Assembly (NCBI GenBank): GCA_944548615.1
Contig: OX155972.1
Location: 11,715,161 to 11,779,160 of the forward strand
Length of the DNA stretch: 64,000 nucleotides
Origin: Micropterix aruncella
Lineage: Eukaryota > Arthropoda > Insecta > Lepidoptera > Micropterigidae
Direction of reading: 5' to 3'
The position numbers and the translations under genes were made by a program. Below, piece after piece: positions 54,945-64,000 of the stretch (position 1 is the first letter of the stretch; each line of letters begins with the position of its first letter). The notes under the pieces were generated by a model that worked only from the letters and a program-made list of their open reading frames with translations, was not told the DNA's origin and searched no databases.

Positions 54945-57900
54945 CTGTATCAAGAAAGAAAATATTTTCTATAATAAAGTCTAAAATATTATTTATAATA
55001 AAGCCTATATAGATATTACATAAGCCTATATAGATCACAGTATTATAGAGATGCAGTAGGGAGGATAGGGAGGCAGATGAACGTCCGCATAATGAGCCAC
55101 CCTGGAAGTAATTCCGATTTCATCGGCGAAGAGTTTCCGTTCTGCCAGGCGTTCTGCAAAATGCAGAGGGCCAGGCCATCAACATCGCAACATCAGAGGC
55201 GGAGCGAGACGAAGCTCTACGAGAGAGCAGGCAGCAGGCAAGAAGGTCGACGTCTGCGGCTGCTGGAGCGGACAAGGACGACTTGAAGTCTCCTCATTCA
55301 TCATTTCTGTAACTATGGCGAGCTAAGCCGTTTCGGAGCGAGTTTAGAAAAAGTTATTTCATGGGAGCAACGGGCGTGTGTTTAGCGCCGCTGCCGAGCG
55401 ATTACTGGCGGCCGCGGCCAATCCGCGCATGTTTATATAAGATGATTGTTAGAGAGAAAAAAGTGTGCGTGCAAGAATCGCAGATCTAAAAGCAAATTTC
55501 AAAGTGCGAAAGCAACATCGACCTACATACGATATCGCAACCCACAAATCGAATTTAGGGCTTACACATCTCTGTCTTGACACTTGTAGAAGTAGCTAGA
55601 TATTAATTTGAAACAAAGAACAAGTTAAAAATCAATATCAATTTTATCGCAGCTATGCAAAGAAAGACTATCTAAAGAAGCTGGATGTTGAATACTAAGT
55701 ATAATAAGGAGTTGCTGAATACTGAGAATGCTGAATATATTGGATATACTGTGATGTAATGCTGAATACTAAGAAAAATACTGAATAATAAGAAGCGGAA
55801 CACTGGATGATGTAAAGAAGCCGCCATAGAAGACAGCTAATCAGATTGCTATACAAATTTTAATATGCAAAGTGCAAACGTGTACGCTCAGAAAGGTTAT
55901 GTAGACTAGACGGACCTTCAACCGCCCAGAGGACGATGGCGAAGGAAAATTAATGGAATTAAATGACTTTCTGTTTGCTACGCTATGGAAGTTGACACTC
56001 TATGGCTGTTTGACACGCTATGGAAGTTGAACCTCGAAAGATTTTGTAACTCTAGTTACTACTTACTTTCATCCCCAACAAATCCGCCATTGGTATATAT
56101 TCCACCGGGTGGTTGAGTTCCGTTTTCATCTGGTAAATATAAGCTGGCATTGAATTCACTCTCGGTTAAATGGCCCAAGTTGTTAGATATTTTGCGAACT
56201 CTGAAAGTATAATAATATTATTCATAAATACAGCAAGGATATACCTACTAAATTCAGCGAGGCTTTTCATAGCTCACTAGGTGATTAGGAAATAGACATT
56301 TATTATAGGTTACATATAGGGAAAGTTTGAAAATGAAGCGAAAATGAGATAGCAATGGACAAAACATTAATACATATAACCTTTCCCATATCCCATCCTT
56401 CTCCTTTTTTCTTCTAGTAATAGTACGATAATAATTTAATTTATCGATGCATTTTTTGATAATATCGTATAGGAAAATAATGTAAGAAACTACCGTGGGA
56501 AACGTTTAATGAAGATAATTAGTCATCATTTTGTTTGTGTCCCGAAGATCAAATAAATATATAAATAAATAGGAATTCTCCGAAGATTGTAATGCCTTGA
56601 AAGAAATCTGTTTAAGATGTCTTTTTCGTTGTCAAATCAGCCATTCATTCAAATATTAGGACCATCTACTGCATTTTTTACATAGGCAGAATACGTCGCC
56701 GAAATAATACAATTATTATTATAATCAATGATAATACAAGCGCGGAGATGTAGAATGCTGTTAGTCCATCAGTGCGTAACTATTACGCATTGAAACCTGT
56801 AAACCAATTTAAAAATTGACATCTCCATGTAAATATTTTTAAAATAATAAGAGCAATGATTTAAAACAATAACTTACAAATAATTTTTTTTTTGGAAAAA
56901 AAATATTTTTTGTTTTTTTTCTAATTTGAAAATTTGAAGAAGTTGACTGTTAAATAAAGGTTTGAGAAGCGTTTGAGCGTGCTGCGCCATCTAGCGGTAG
57001 GTAATAAGTCGTAAATAAACAATATCAGCGACATTTTACCAACCGCTAGATAGCGCATCGTGATAATAGCTTTTCATAATATTTTAAAAACAGAATAAAT
57101 AAAAAAAAATAATAATAAAAAAAAAAAGTTTATTTTTCAGTTTTTTCCAAAATTTTTTATCAACAGTTGCTTACTACGTTGTACTGATTCACCCACAGAA
57201 AAAAAATCCCGTGCTGTAATAACACCCCGTATAGTCGTGTTTAGGGAACCATCTACAGTATGCCACCATACTGTTATGGGGCCGTCCACATATTACGTAC
57301 ATAATGACGTTTTTGGGATTTTCGGACCCCCCCCTCCCCCATGTCAACAGTGGCCTGACCCCCCCCCCCCTCCCCCAAGAATGCGTAATCAACCGAATTT
57401 GCGGTAAATGTGAAGAATCGTGAACCCAGCGTTTGTAAAGTGCTTTTAAAAATGTACTTTATTAATTTAAAGTAATTACAAAATCTCAAACTCATTGGTT
57501 TACTTTACAAATCCCATCAAACCCATACATTTCTGTAGATTAAGTTAGTATTTTTAAATAATACATAAACACCTATTTGGCGGTGGGTTATTTAAAAAAA
57601 AACACAATCTTTAAAACAGTTTAATTTTTTTTTTTTTTGTGTGTAAATTTGTTTTGAAATTTTACACATCCGAAGCTTTATTCTTTCACTTTTATCATTA
57701 CAATGACCGAATCTAGTTGTATTTCTTTAGTTTTTCGATTTTTGAGAAAGGTTCCTATAATACTGCAAAAAATACCAACTAGTATTATATGTGATAATGA
57801 AACGGCAAGTAGGTAGCTACTTACGCAATGATATTTTTGGCATTGGCCTTCTTTAGCGCATAACATGATTGCACTATCACAATCCCCGCTACGAGAGCTG

Positions 57901-60900
57901 GTAGTCTGGATATGTAGCATATCATCTGCGACGCTCCATACACATTGTTCAAACCCTGCAATTAAACGCAAAACTTTACTATACCAATATTTTTTAAAAC
58001 GTGCAAAGGAAAACCACATAAAATGTGGTTTTTCTGCTGTTTTTATTATCTATCTATCTATCTAGCCAAGCAATAATATTACAAAACACCTGTCTCCATC
58101 CCTAGACGATGAAACATGCTTGTCAAGCATCGCGTCGCGGGCTGGGAGGGGATCGTAAACCGCAGGAAATATGCAAATATTTTTCAAAATATTTACGAAA
58201 AATTATAAATTTTGTAATTTTATACCAGGGAGTCAAGTCATTCATCAACTAATTACGTCTAATTAACGTGACTCCCTGGTATAAACTTGAAAATTAGGCA
58301 TTTTTGGTAAATATTACAAAAACATATTTGCATATTTCTTGCGGTTTACGATCCCCTCCTTACCCGCGACGCGAAGCTTGTCAAGCATGCTTGATCGTCT
58401 AGAGCAGGGGTCTCCAAACTATCCAGCCTTAGGGCCAGTACTCCAGTAAGTTCCAAGGGCCAAACCCGTTTTTGAAATCTGTCTCCTAGAAATGCAGTTA
58501 GTAGTCAAGAATCACCCCCCCCCCCTTTTCCATTGACTATTACATATTTTTTTATTTCAGTTTTTTTTCCACGGAATTAAAATTGGCTGATTTAAAAAAA
58601 ACTATATATACAACCTACGTTATCATCTTTGAGAAAAAGCATCAAAGCGATTGGCAGTATCGAATCGCCAATGTTTTATGATATGTATATTTAGGTTATG
58701 ATTACTATGTTTTTGTAAGCAATAGGCCGAAGGTGTTCTAGGACCTCTTATTAATTCCCGGTTCCATTGGAACTTTCCTTAATGAGTTGTGCGATGTTTT
58801 TTTGTACGACAGTTTTTATTTAAAAATAGCGATGCAAGACACATTAATCGTTACACTATCTGACATTATTTTCTTTACTTATCGTTTGAATGGGAGTGCA
58901 ATGTGAGCTTCAAAAAGTATCGATATCGATAGTTTTGTCGTGCGTAATGACTCTAGTTATTATAATTCTGTGTCTCTTTATCCAACTTATCACAACAACA
59001 AAACCAACAATACCTAAGCCATTCGCTGTCGCGGACCGGATTGATGACAATGGCGGGCCGGATTTGGCCCGCGGGCCGTAGTTTGGAGACCCCTGGTCTA
59101 GAGAGCCCCTTGAAAGTGAGCCAAGTACCTGACTGTTTATTTCTATTTATTTACTGAGATACACCATTGAGTATATCGCACCTCCGATCAAATAGAGTTA
59201 TACCTTGTTTTACAATCGTACAATTGTGTTTCTATATAAAAATTATCGCCATTTCTCAATTTGAACTCCCAAAAAGAGTCGCAATTGTTACTTCACTCAA
59301 TGGCACCCCATTGACGAATTAGTGAACTAACAGTTTTAATTCTTTTTGGGAGTGTAAAATGAGAAATGGCGATAATTTTTATAAAGAAACACCATAACTG
59401 TAAGTTTTCAAGTTATAACTTTATTTAATCGGAGGTGCGATATAGAGTATTGCTGTATCTACCTGAACGTGTTTAAACAACTTACCCAATAGCTGATGCT
59501 CATGTAAAATACAATGGTGCATTCTGGAATCAGCACCAATATCACAGCGACCAACCATATAAGCAGGCATCGGGGGTTATCCTGAAATTTTCACAAACAT
59601 TTTACTGAAAATCCTCTAAAAGGGTATAACGTGAGATGAGGGATCCAATCGCGTTATACCAACACTAAAAACAAGAGCGCCATCGAGTTTAACCAAAACG
59701 CGAAAAAGAAAAAAACATAGGTTAGGTTATGGCCAAAAAAATTAAAAAAAACAACCACAGGGTCGGGAAAAGAATTTGGTTTGGCACTAAATTTGGCAAA
59801 ACGGAGAATAAACCTTCGCATTTTTTTTTGTTTTGGAGAAATGCTTTAAGATTTGAAACCATGATTATGAAACAACTCAAAAACTGAGTAAGACCAATAT
59901 AAAAAACACGAGAAATACACGCGAAACATGTTGCAATGCGTGCAGCGTGTTTTTGAAACATAACCTGCCACGCAAATTTGGATTTTTGTTACAAGGGTTG
60001 GAAATCTTTCAAAATTCATTATTTTTCAGTAAAATTCAGCAAAAAATAATAACTGCGGAAAAATCGACTAAGAGTCGAACTATTGCCAAATTTTAGTAAA
60101 AAATCTGGTAATCTTCGAAAGAATTCCAATTTATTTAGAATGTTCTTCTCAACTCTTTGATTTTGGGATTACCGAAAGATTTTTAATTTAATATACTAGG
60201 GATGTTTCCAAAGTTCTGGGAATTCAGCTATATTTTTATTATTTTGTTAATTTTCGTTAATATTACAATGTAGTTTTTCAACATAATCTCCATATAACTG
60301 AATACATTTATCCCAACGGTAAACTATTTTTTTTAAACCGTCTAAAATAACTTTTTCGGTGTCTCCTCAATCCACCTATTTATGGCACGTTTTACGTCAG
60401 TTAAACTTTCAAATCGAACACCCCGTAAGGGTTTTTTCAAATCTGGAAACAGGTGATAATCACTGGGTGCAAGATCCAGGGAACAAGGTGGGTGTGGAAG
60501 CAATTCCCATCGTAAATCATTCAAAACATCCATCGTTTTTCTTGCAGTGTGTGGTCAAGCAATATCCTGTTGCAATAACGGACGCTTATGCAACGTTCCA
60601 GGCCGTTTTTTGACAAGTGCCTGTCGCAGTGGTCCGGATAATAAATTTGAGTAATATTCTGCGTTAATTGTAGTACCTTTCGCCAGATAATCCTTAAAAA
60701 TAATTCCTTCGCAATCCTAGAATACAGTACGCATTACCTTTCCAACAGACGGAACTGCACGCGCCTTAAGTGGAGGCCCTTCTTCAGGTTTACGCCATTC
60801 TTTGGATTGATCTTAGGTCTCAGGATTGAAATAAGTAATCCACGTTTCGTCAGTGGTTATTATTCGTTGCCAAAATTCATCACCGTAACGGGCTAAAGCT

Positions 60901-63746
60901 CTTGAAGTTGACGACAAGTATTAGACCTATTGAGTTTCTGGTCTGGTCCCAACAGCCTTGGCCCCAGCGAGCCGAAACCTTGCTAACGCCCAAACAATCA
61001 TGCAAGATGTCATGAACTTGTCGTGTACCTATCCCTAGGCACACACTAATTTGACGAATAGTCATTCGCCTGTCCTCATTCAGTAGGTCTTCGAAGGCAG
61101 TAACGTTTCTTTCATTTACCGAAGTGCTTGGGCGCCCACTGCGTGGATCGTCTTTTAGTGATGTACTACTGGTTTTAAAACGATCGAGCCACCGATAAAC
61201 AGTATTTTGGGATTCTGCAGACTCCCCAAATACTCCTTGCAGACGCTGAATAATTTCTGATGTTTTCACACCTTCTTTCCCCAAAAAGAAAATTATTGCT
61301 CTTTGAGATTTTGCTGCGCCTTCCATGGTTACAAAAACAGTGTTATGAAAACGCGTCTATAACAGTCGAACACCTAAATCAGACTGAACAATGTTGCACT
61401 AGATAGTTGTATAAACATGTCAAGACTTGTCTGGTACCAATACCATTGCCTATACGTTCTGCATAATTTAATTATAGCACAATTCCCAGAACTTTGGAAA
61501 CACCCCTCGTATATAGCATTGTAGTTGCACTTCCGGAAATGTGATTTATCTACTACTAGTCAAACCTGCAAATCTCTTTATATTGGTAAAAAACCGGTTG
61601 TGTCACCCCGAGGCTTTCCCGACAAGCAGACAACGCCCCGCCCCCCTCGCGCCAACCCTACCTCCAACCCCCCTCCCCTCAAACCTTTCCCAACTATCCC
61701 TCAATGCATCCCCCTGCCAATGCCCACCCCCAATGCTGCCCCCACCCCATTCCAACACCCCCTAACGCTACCCCTCCCCCATCCCCCCCCCCCCAACGCT
61801 ACCCGCACTCGCTGTTGTGACAAGAAATCTAGTACATTCATAGTATTTTTGTAGTATTTCCGTGGTATTAAAATGTCTATTTTCCAATATCGTTCGTTTC
61901 TCGGCTAGCCTCGGGTGGCTTGACGAATTTATTTAATTAAAATGTATGTCGGAATATTTTTGCGTCGCTTGTTTAAGAGATATTTCAGCCAAATTTTAAC
62001 AATGTACTTTCGACCCTACGACGCACTGTGTGCCGAATTTCAAGCCACTAAGTCCAACATTTCTAGATTAAAGTATGACTAGCGCGCTCCCTGGTAGACC
62101 GATTTCAACTTTTCAACTCTTGCCATGACCAAATGTTGCTTGCATGCCAAATTTAATCTCAACCGGATGAAGCGTTCGGGCGCTATCGTAGAGGAATACA
62201 CACAAGCACACAGAAGTGCGTTCACAATACTTTCTTTTGCCAGGAAAGTAAAAGCAATGTCTAAATATTTGTATAACTAATCCTAGAGACACTTTACGCA
62301 GTGGTAGCCAACTCCCCTAGCCAGCCCCCCCTTCGCTTCACATGCTTGAGCACATAATTAAAATTTTAAACGGTGTTTTAAACTGAAAATCATTAATTTG
62401 CTTTAAAAGTGCTTCTTTAGCACTTAAAATCATTAAATGCTAAAGAAAACGATGTAAAAATCATGACAAATGACTTCATACATAATTTAGGAGGACGTTA
62501 AACAGTATTAACTCTTTATTGATTAATTTTACGTACTTATCACGTTTATTTCACGTTTATCTGCAATTTTTAAAAGCTTTCATTTGATAGCATTTTTTTC
62601 AGTTGGTTATATTTTTTGACTTGCTGATGTAAAATAAAATTAATTTATTTCTCATTGTTCAGTGATAATTTAAAAAAAATCGATATACTCTGTATACGTA
62701 GTGAATAGTCATGTTATAAAATTCTCATATGGAAATTGTCTTTTGGTTTTTTGACTTACAAAATACTTTACAATTTATTTTTACCACAATTTTACAATAA
62801 AATATACACAATAAGAAAAAATCCTTTACCAGCGTCAATCGTAAACTCGCCACCAGGAATCATCACAGGGTACAACACACCCAACGTGCTCATTCAAATT
62901 CATTTATTCATGTGCACGAAGACCCATTTGTTCGGGGTTGGTCACACTCACGGGACAACACCTATCCGGCGGTCTCCACGAATGAAGTGAGAGCCCCGGG
63001 TAGGACTCTGGCCTGAGGGCTAGTTTCCCCCAGGAGTCAATCTTCTGGCGCTTCTGGACGGTTTACGCACCGTGCGGCGTCAGCCAATCGATTGTGCATT
63101 CTAACTAACAGTCGGAGGAGTCTGGAAACAGTACTGTCTCCTAAAGAGCGGGGGGTAGCTGTTGACCTTACGGCAACCACTCTTGAAACGACCATCGGCT
63201 AGCGGATTCCGGATGAACAGCCGGGCAAAGGATACCGTGGTCCGCGATAGATTCGGTAGACACCGTTTCACCGCTACGTAAGGGAGAGGACCGCTCAAGC
63301 GACCTCGACCTCGTAACCAGTCAGGAGACCGGAGTAATCTGGTTGTAACTGGAAGTAAGGGCGCGAGTGTCGGCCCGCTGGTTAACATACCTAGCTATCT
63401 CGCCGTACGGCGTTGGCTTTTTACGGGCATGTGGCGGAACTTGACGGTGGACTGTTTGCTCCTAAGTCCTCTGCGTTCACCCCACGGGAGATCAAATTTC
63501 GTTAAAACTACCTGAGGTGACGGGTTTGACCGTTGTAGTCGACAGCTCTAGTTGCACATGAATAATCTTATGTGCAACAATCTTATAATAATTACTTACT
63601 GTAAATAATCCATGTATGAGGGCCAAAGTAGCAGCTAGTATGAAAAAATAGCAGATGATTAAAATGGCAGAAGCTGGTGGGAATTTCTCTTTATTCGCTT
63701 CTATCAACCACACCAGCTCGAAGGCGAACGCTATTGTATATGCTAC
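54274..63746 (-). CDS. Multi-pass membrane protein with long PPPY tail (five 3' exons; 5' end outside window)
   Basis: Exons at 63746-63600, 59581-59486, 57955-57825, 56200-56067 and 54944-54274 join in frame into 392 residues and a TAA stop. Hydrophobic segments cover about residues 1-15 (cut at the visible start), 26-48, 54-77 and 92-114. They are followed by a polar tail of about 270 residues rich in Pro, Tyr, Asn and His. The tail has PPMPPPYW at 202-209; PPPY is a ligand for WW domains such as those of Nedd4 ligases. The first segment may belong to a four-helix core like that of insect DUF4728/Pasiflora or LAPTM proteins; this is a guess from layout only. No start codon is visible; upstream exons must lie beyond 64000. 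The gene converges on MEIOC, 27 kb away. Confidence 0.8.
54945..56066 (-). other. Intron 4 of the membrane-protein gene
   Basis: No exon seen. The part at 55030-55450 is more GC-rich, with a TATATAAG near 55436, and may be remnant retrotransposon or LTR sequence. 55680-55800 contains several loose copies of TGCTGAATACTAAG. Confidence 0.45.
56067..56200 (-). CDS. Membrane protein, exon 4
   Basis: Acceptor TACTTTCAG, donor GAAA|GTAAGT. It completes an Ala codon and encodes VRKISNNLGHLTESEFNASL, then a short Pro/Gly-rich stretch to GGFVGDE. Polar; first part of the tail after the last membrane helix. Leaves in phase 1. Confidence 0.8.
56950..57210. repeat. Hairpin-bearing repeat, copy 2
   Basis: CGCCATCTAGCGGTAGGT ... 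ATATCAGCGACAT and the inverse ACCAACCGCTAGATAGCGC make a hairpin; TTATCAACAGTTGCTTACTA and GTACTGATTCACCCAC follow as at 52005-52250. Lies in the intron between exons 4 and 3. Confidence 0.6.
57270..57410. repeat. C-rich dispersed repeat (GGGCCGTCCACATATTACGT type)
   Basis: GGGGCCGTCCACATATTACG followed by two C-rich runs (57327-57340, 57360-57375) is a common insect repeat. The related pair at 41647-42690 has the same start. Confidence 0.55.
57825..57955 (-). CDS. Membrane protein, exon 3 (membrane helix)
   Basis: Acceptor TTAATTGCAG, donor TTGC|GTAAGT. Phase 0 entry gives GLNNVYGASQMICYISRLPA and then LVAGIVIVQSCYAL, a membrane helix followed by a basic KKANAKN. The longer open frame on this strand (57678-58019) is in a different phase and reads polar sequence; the exon phases favour the hydrophobic frame. 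Confidence 0.82.
58107..58401. repeat. Foldback element, about 295 bp
   Basis: Left arm CTAGACGATGAAACATGCTT ... GGATCGTAAACCGCAGGAAA pairs with right arm ... TTGCGGTTTACGATCC ... CAAGCATGCTTGATCGTCTAG. A second inner hairpin, ATACCAGGGAGTCA / TGACTCCCTGGTAT, surrounds the centre. Near-complete self-complementarity over about 290 bp. Confidence 0.8.
58405..59095. mobile_element. hAT element, 691 bp, with 8-bp target duplication
   Basis: CAGGGGTCTCCAAACTA at the left and its exact inverse at the right. GTCTAGAG at 58397-58404 and 59096-59103 is a perfect 8-bp duplication, the hAT length. The right side also carries GGCCCGCGGGCC. No transposase frame, so non-autonomous. It landed on the last bases of the foldback at 58107-58401. 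Confidence 0.92.
59175..59442. repeat. Foldback element, 268 bp
   Basis: TATCGCACCTCCGATNAAAT at the left and its inverse at the right (ATCGGAGGTGCGATA) are joined by further pairing: AAATTATCGCCATTTCTCA with TGAGAAATGGCGATAATTTT, and CTCCCAAAAAGA with TCTTTTTGGGAG. A long, imperfect hairpin; MITE-like. Confidence 0.8.
59486..59581 (-). CDS. Membrane protein, exon 2 (membrane helix)
   Basis: Acceptor AAATTTCAG, donor ATTGG|GTAAGT; phase 0 at both ends. It encodes 32 residues: DNPRC then LLIWLVAVILVLIPECTIVF, ending YMSISYW. A clear membrane helix. Too short to be noticed as an open frame; supported by splice sites, phase and hydrophobicity. Confidence 0.82.
60196..61509 (-). mobile_element. 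mariner-like transposon, 1314 bp, decayed
   Basis: Ends CTAGGGATGTTTCCAAAGTT and, inverted, CGAGGGGTGTTTCCAAAGTT; TA at 60194-60195 and 61510-61511. The transposase reads on the minus strand from MEGAAKSQRAIIFFL at 61326 with a paired HTH region (TVYRWLDRFKTSSTSLKDD, then SGRPST). Catalytic Asp sites follow: TTDETWITYF near 60855; LQQD near 60555, followed by a stop; and CSLDLAPSDYHLF near 60470. This is the DD34D order of mariner. Frameshifts near 60960-60900 and the stop at about 60545 inactivate it. Confidence 0.9.
61595..61810. repeat. C-rich low-complexity tract
   Basis: Strongly C-biased and almost free of G for 200 bases just outside the mariner element. Pro-rich open frames across it are composition artefacts. 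Confidence 0.7.
61890..62250 (-). repeat. Dispersed insect repeat (matches 12.7-12.9 kb)
   Basis: On the minus strand CTATCGTAGAGGAATACACAC... and the segment around CCGGATGAAGCGTTCGGGCGC correspond to CGCTTCGTCCGATTGAGATG and GTTCCTCTACGATAGCGC at 12778-12825. No coding content. Confidence 0.55.
62251..62985. other. Intron sequence, little recognised
   Basis: AT-rich. CAGTGGTAGCCAACTCCCCT at about 62300 faintly resembles a hAT end; ATTAAATGCTAAAG/TTTAGCACTTAAAATCATTAA near 62415-62445 is a small hairpin. No exon seen. Confidence 0.35.
62985..63545 (+). repeat. Unclassified interspersed repeat family, copy 4
   Basis: GGCGCTTCTGGACGGTTTACG, GGGGGTAGCTGTTGACC, GGNGCGAGTGTCGGCCCGC and the end CCACGGGAGATCAAATTTCG then GTGACGGGTTTGACCG align with copies 2 and 3. 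It ends 55 bp before exon 1 of the membrane-protein gene. Confidence 0.7.
63600..63746 (-). CDS. Membrane protein, first visible exon (membrane helices)
   Basis: Acceptor CTGTTTCAG upstream of 63746, donor TTTACA|GTAAGT; 49 codons, phase 0. VAYTIAFAFELVWLIEAN is the end of one hydrophobic stretch and ASAILIICYFFILAATLALI another, with a short charged loop between. Upstream exons lie past 64000, because no initiator with good context occurs before the intron that starts at 63747. Confidence 0.85.
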
Positions 63747-63879
63747 CTGAAACAGAGAAACAGTAACATTAAAAACATTGCCAAATACCTATAGGTATGA
63801 AGAACGTTTGTTTGGAAAAAATATTGCACACACAAATTACAGCTAGAGTTGTCAACACAACGGGCGAACCTGTCGTGTT

Positions 63880-64000
63880 CGTGGATTTGCTGGACGGTAG
63901 ATTTGTATATTCCCTAAGTCCTCTACGTTCACCACAAGGGAGACAGAACGATCGTTATCGTTAAAACTTCCTGGGGTGATGAGTTCGCCCGTTATAGTTG
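63880..64000 (+). repeat. Unclassified interspersed repeat family, copy 5 (cut by window end)
   Basis: CCTAAGTCCTCTACGTTCAC, AAGGGAGACAGAACGATCG and CCTGGGGTGATGAGTTCGCC match the end of the other copies. Upstream part diverged; continues past the window. Confidence 0.65.

Noticed and set aside
57678..58019. 113-codon minus-strand frame (Cys-rich reading) as the true exon 3 frame
   Set aside because: Phases of the neighbouring exons require the alternative frame, which gives a membrane helix and joins without a break.
58890..59081. 63-codon frame with a hydrophobic stretch inside the hAT element
   Set aside because: Lies in a non-autonomous element, ends within the terminal repeat, and has no transposase motif.
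61525..61854. Pro-rich 109-codon frame
   Set aside because: Caused by the C-rich tract; no splice or promoter support.

Overview
The window is animal nuclear DNA, almost certainly from an insect. It shows short exons with GT-AG introns, long AT-rich introns, and a dense layer of arthropod-type transposons (piggyBac, Tc1/mariner, pogo, PIF/Harbinger, hAT, Gypsy-type LTR and several non-LTR LINE clades). Nothing prokaryotic is present. The species cannot be fixed from the sequence alone; a non-dipteran insect is likely because a recognisable MEIOC orthologue is present.

Two host genes can be assembled, and they point towards each other. (1) On the + strand, seven exons at 5461-27031 join without a frame break into the last 769 residues of a MEIOC-type protein. 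It has a long disordered N-terminal part and a C-terminal MEIOC domain; the family is the germline partner of the YTHDC2/Bgcn RNA helicase at meiotic entry. (2) On the - strand, five exons between 63746 and 54274 join into the last 392 residues of a multi-pass membrane protein. It has at least three or four membrane segments and a long cytosolic-type tail with a PPPY motif. The start of each gene lies outside the window or was not recognised.

Everything else I recognise is repeats. 1-5 kb: LINE fragments, TTAA-flanked MITEs and a pogo-type element with another element nested in it. 9.2-12 kb, inside a MEIOC intron: a decayed CR1/Jockey-like LINE and a piece of an unclassified repeat family. 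13.4-17.5 kb: a 1.6 kb Tc1 element with near-perfect ends between two copies of a 262-bp TTAA MITE. 18-23.3 kb: two LTR copies in inverted orientation, one carrying a 1.4 kb TTAA element whose empty site survives in the other, plus a tRNA-Lys-type primer site, a tRNA-Glu 3' half ending in CCA, an integrase remnant and a Gag remnant. 24.3-25.6 kb: an internally deleted piggyBac with 15/16-bp terminal repeats. 27.3-54 kb, between the genes: foldback palindromes, LINE tails, a PIF/Harbinger element split by a LINE, a foldback filled with a minisatellite, a 215-bp TA tract and copies of the unclassified family. 58-61.5 kb, in introns of the membrane-protein gene: a foldback, a hAT element with an exact 8-bp duplication, a second foldback and a mariner element.

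I found no convincing new multi-gene system. The strongest leads are: the MEIOC orthologue and its unusual N-terminal half; the inverted LTR locus with the tRNA-Glu half; the minisatellite-bearing foldback; the tandem palindromes at 43.4-43.8 kb; and the unclassified repeat family seen in five places. All identifications rest on motif recognition by eye; no database search was possible.
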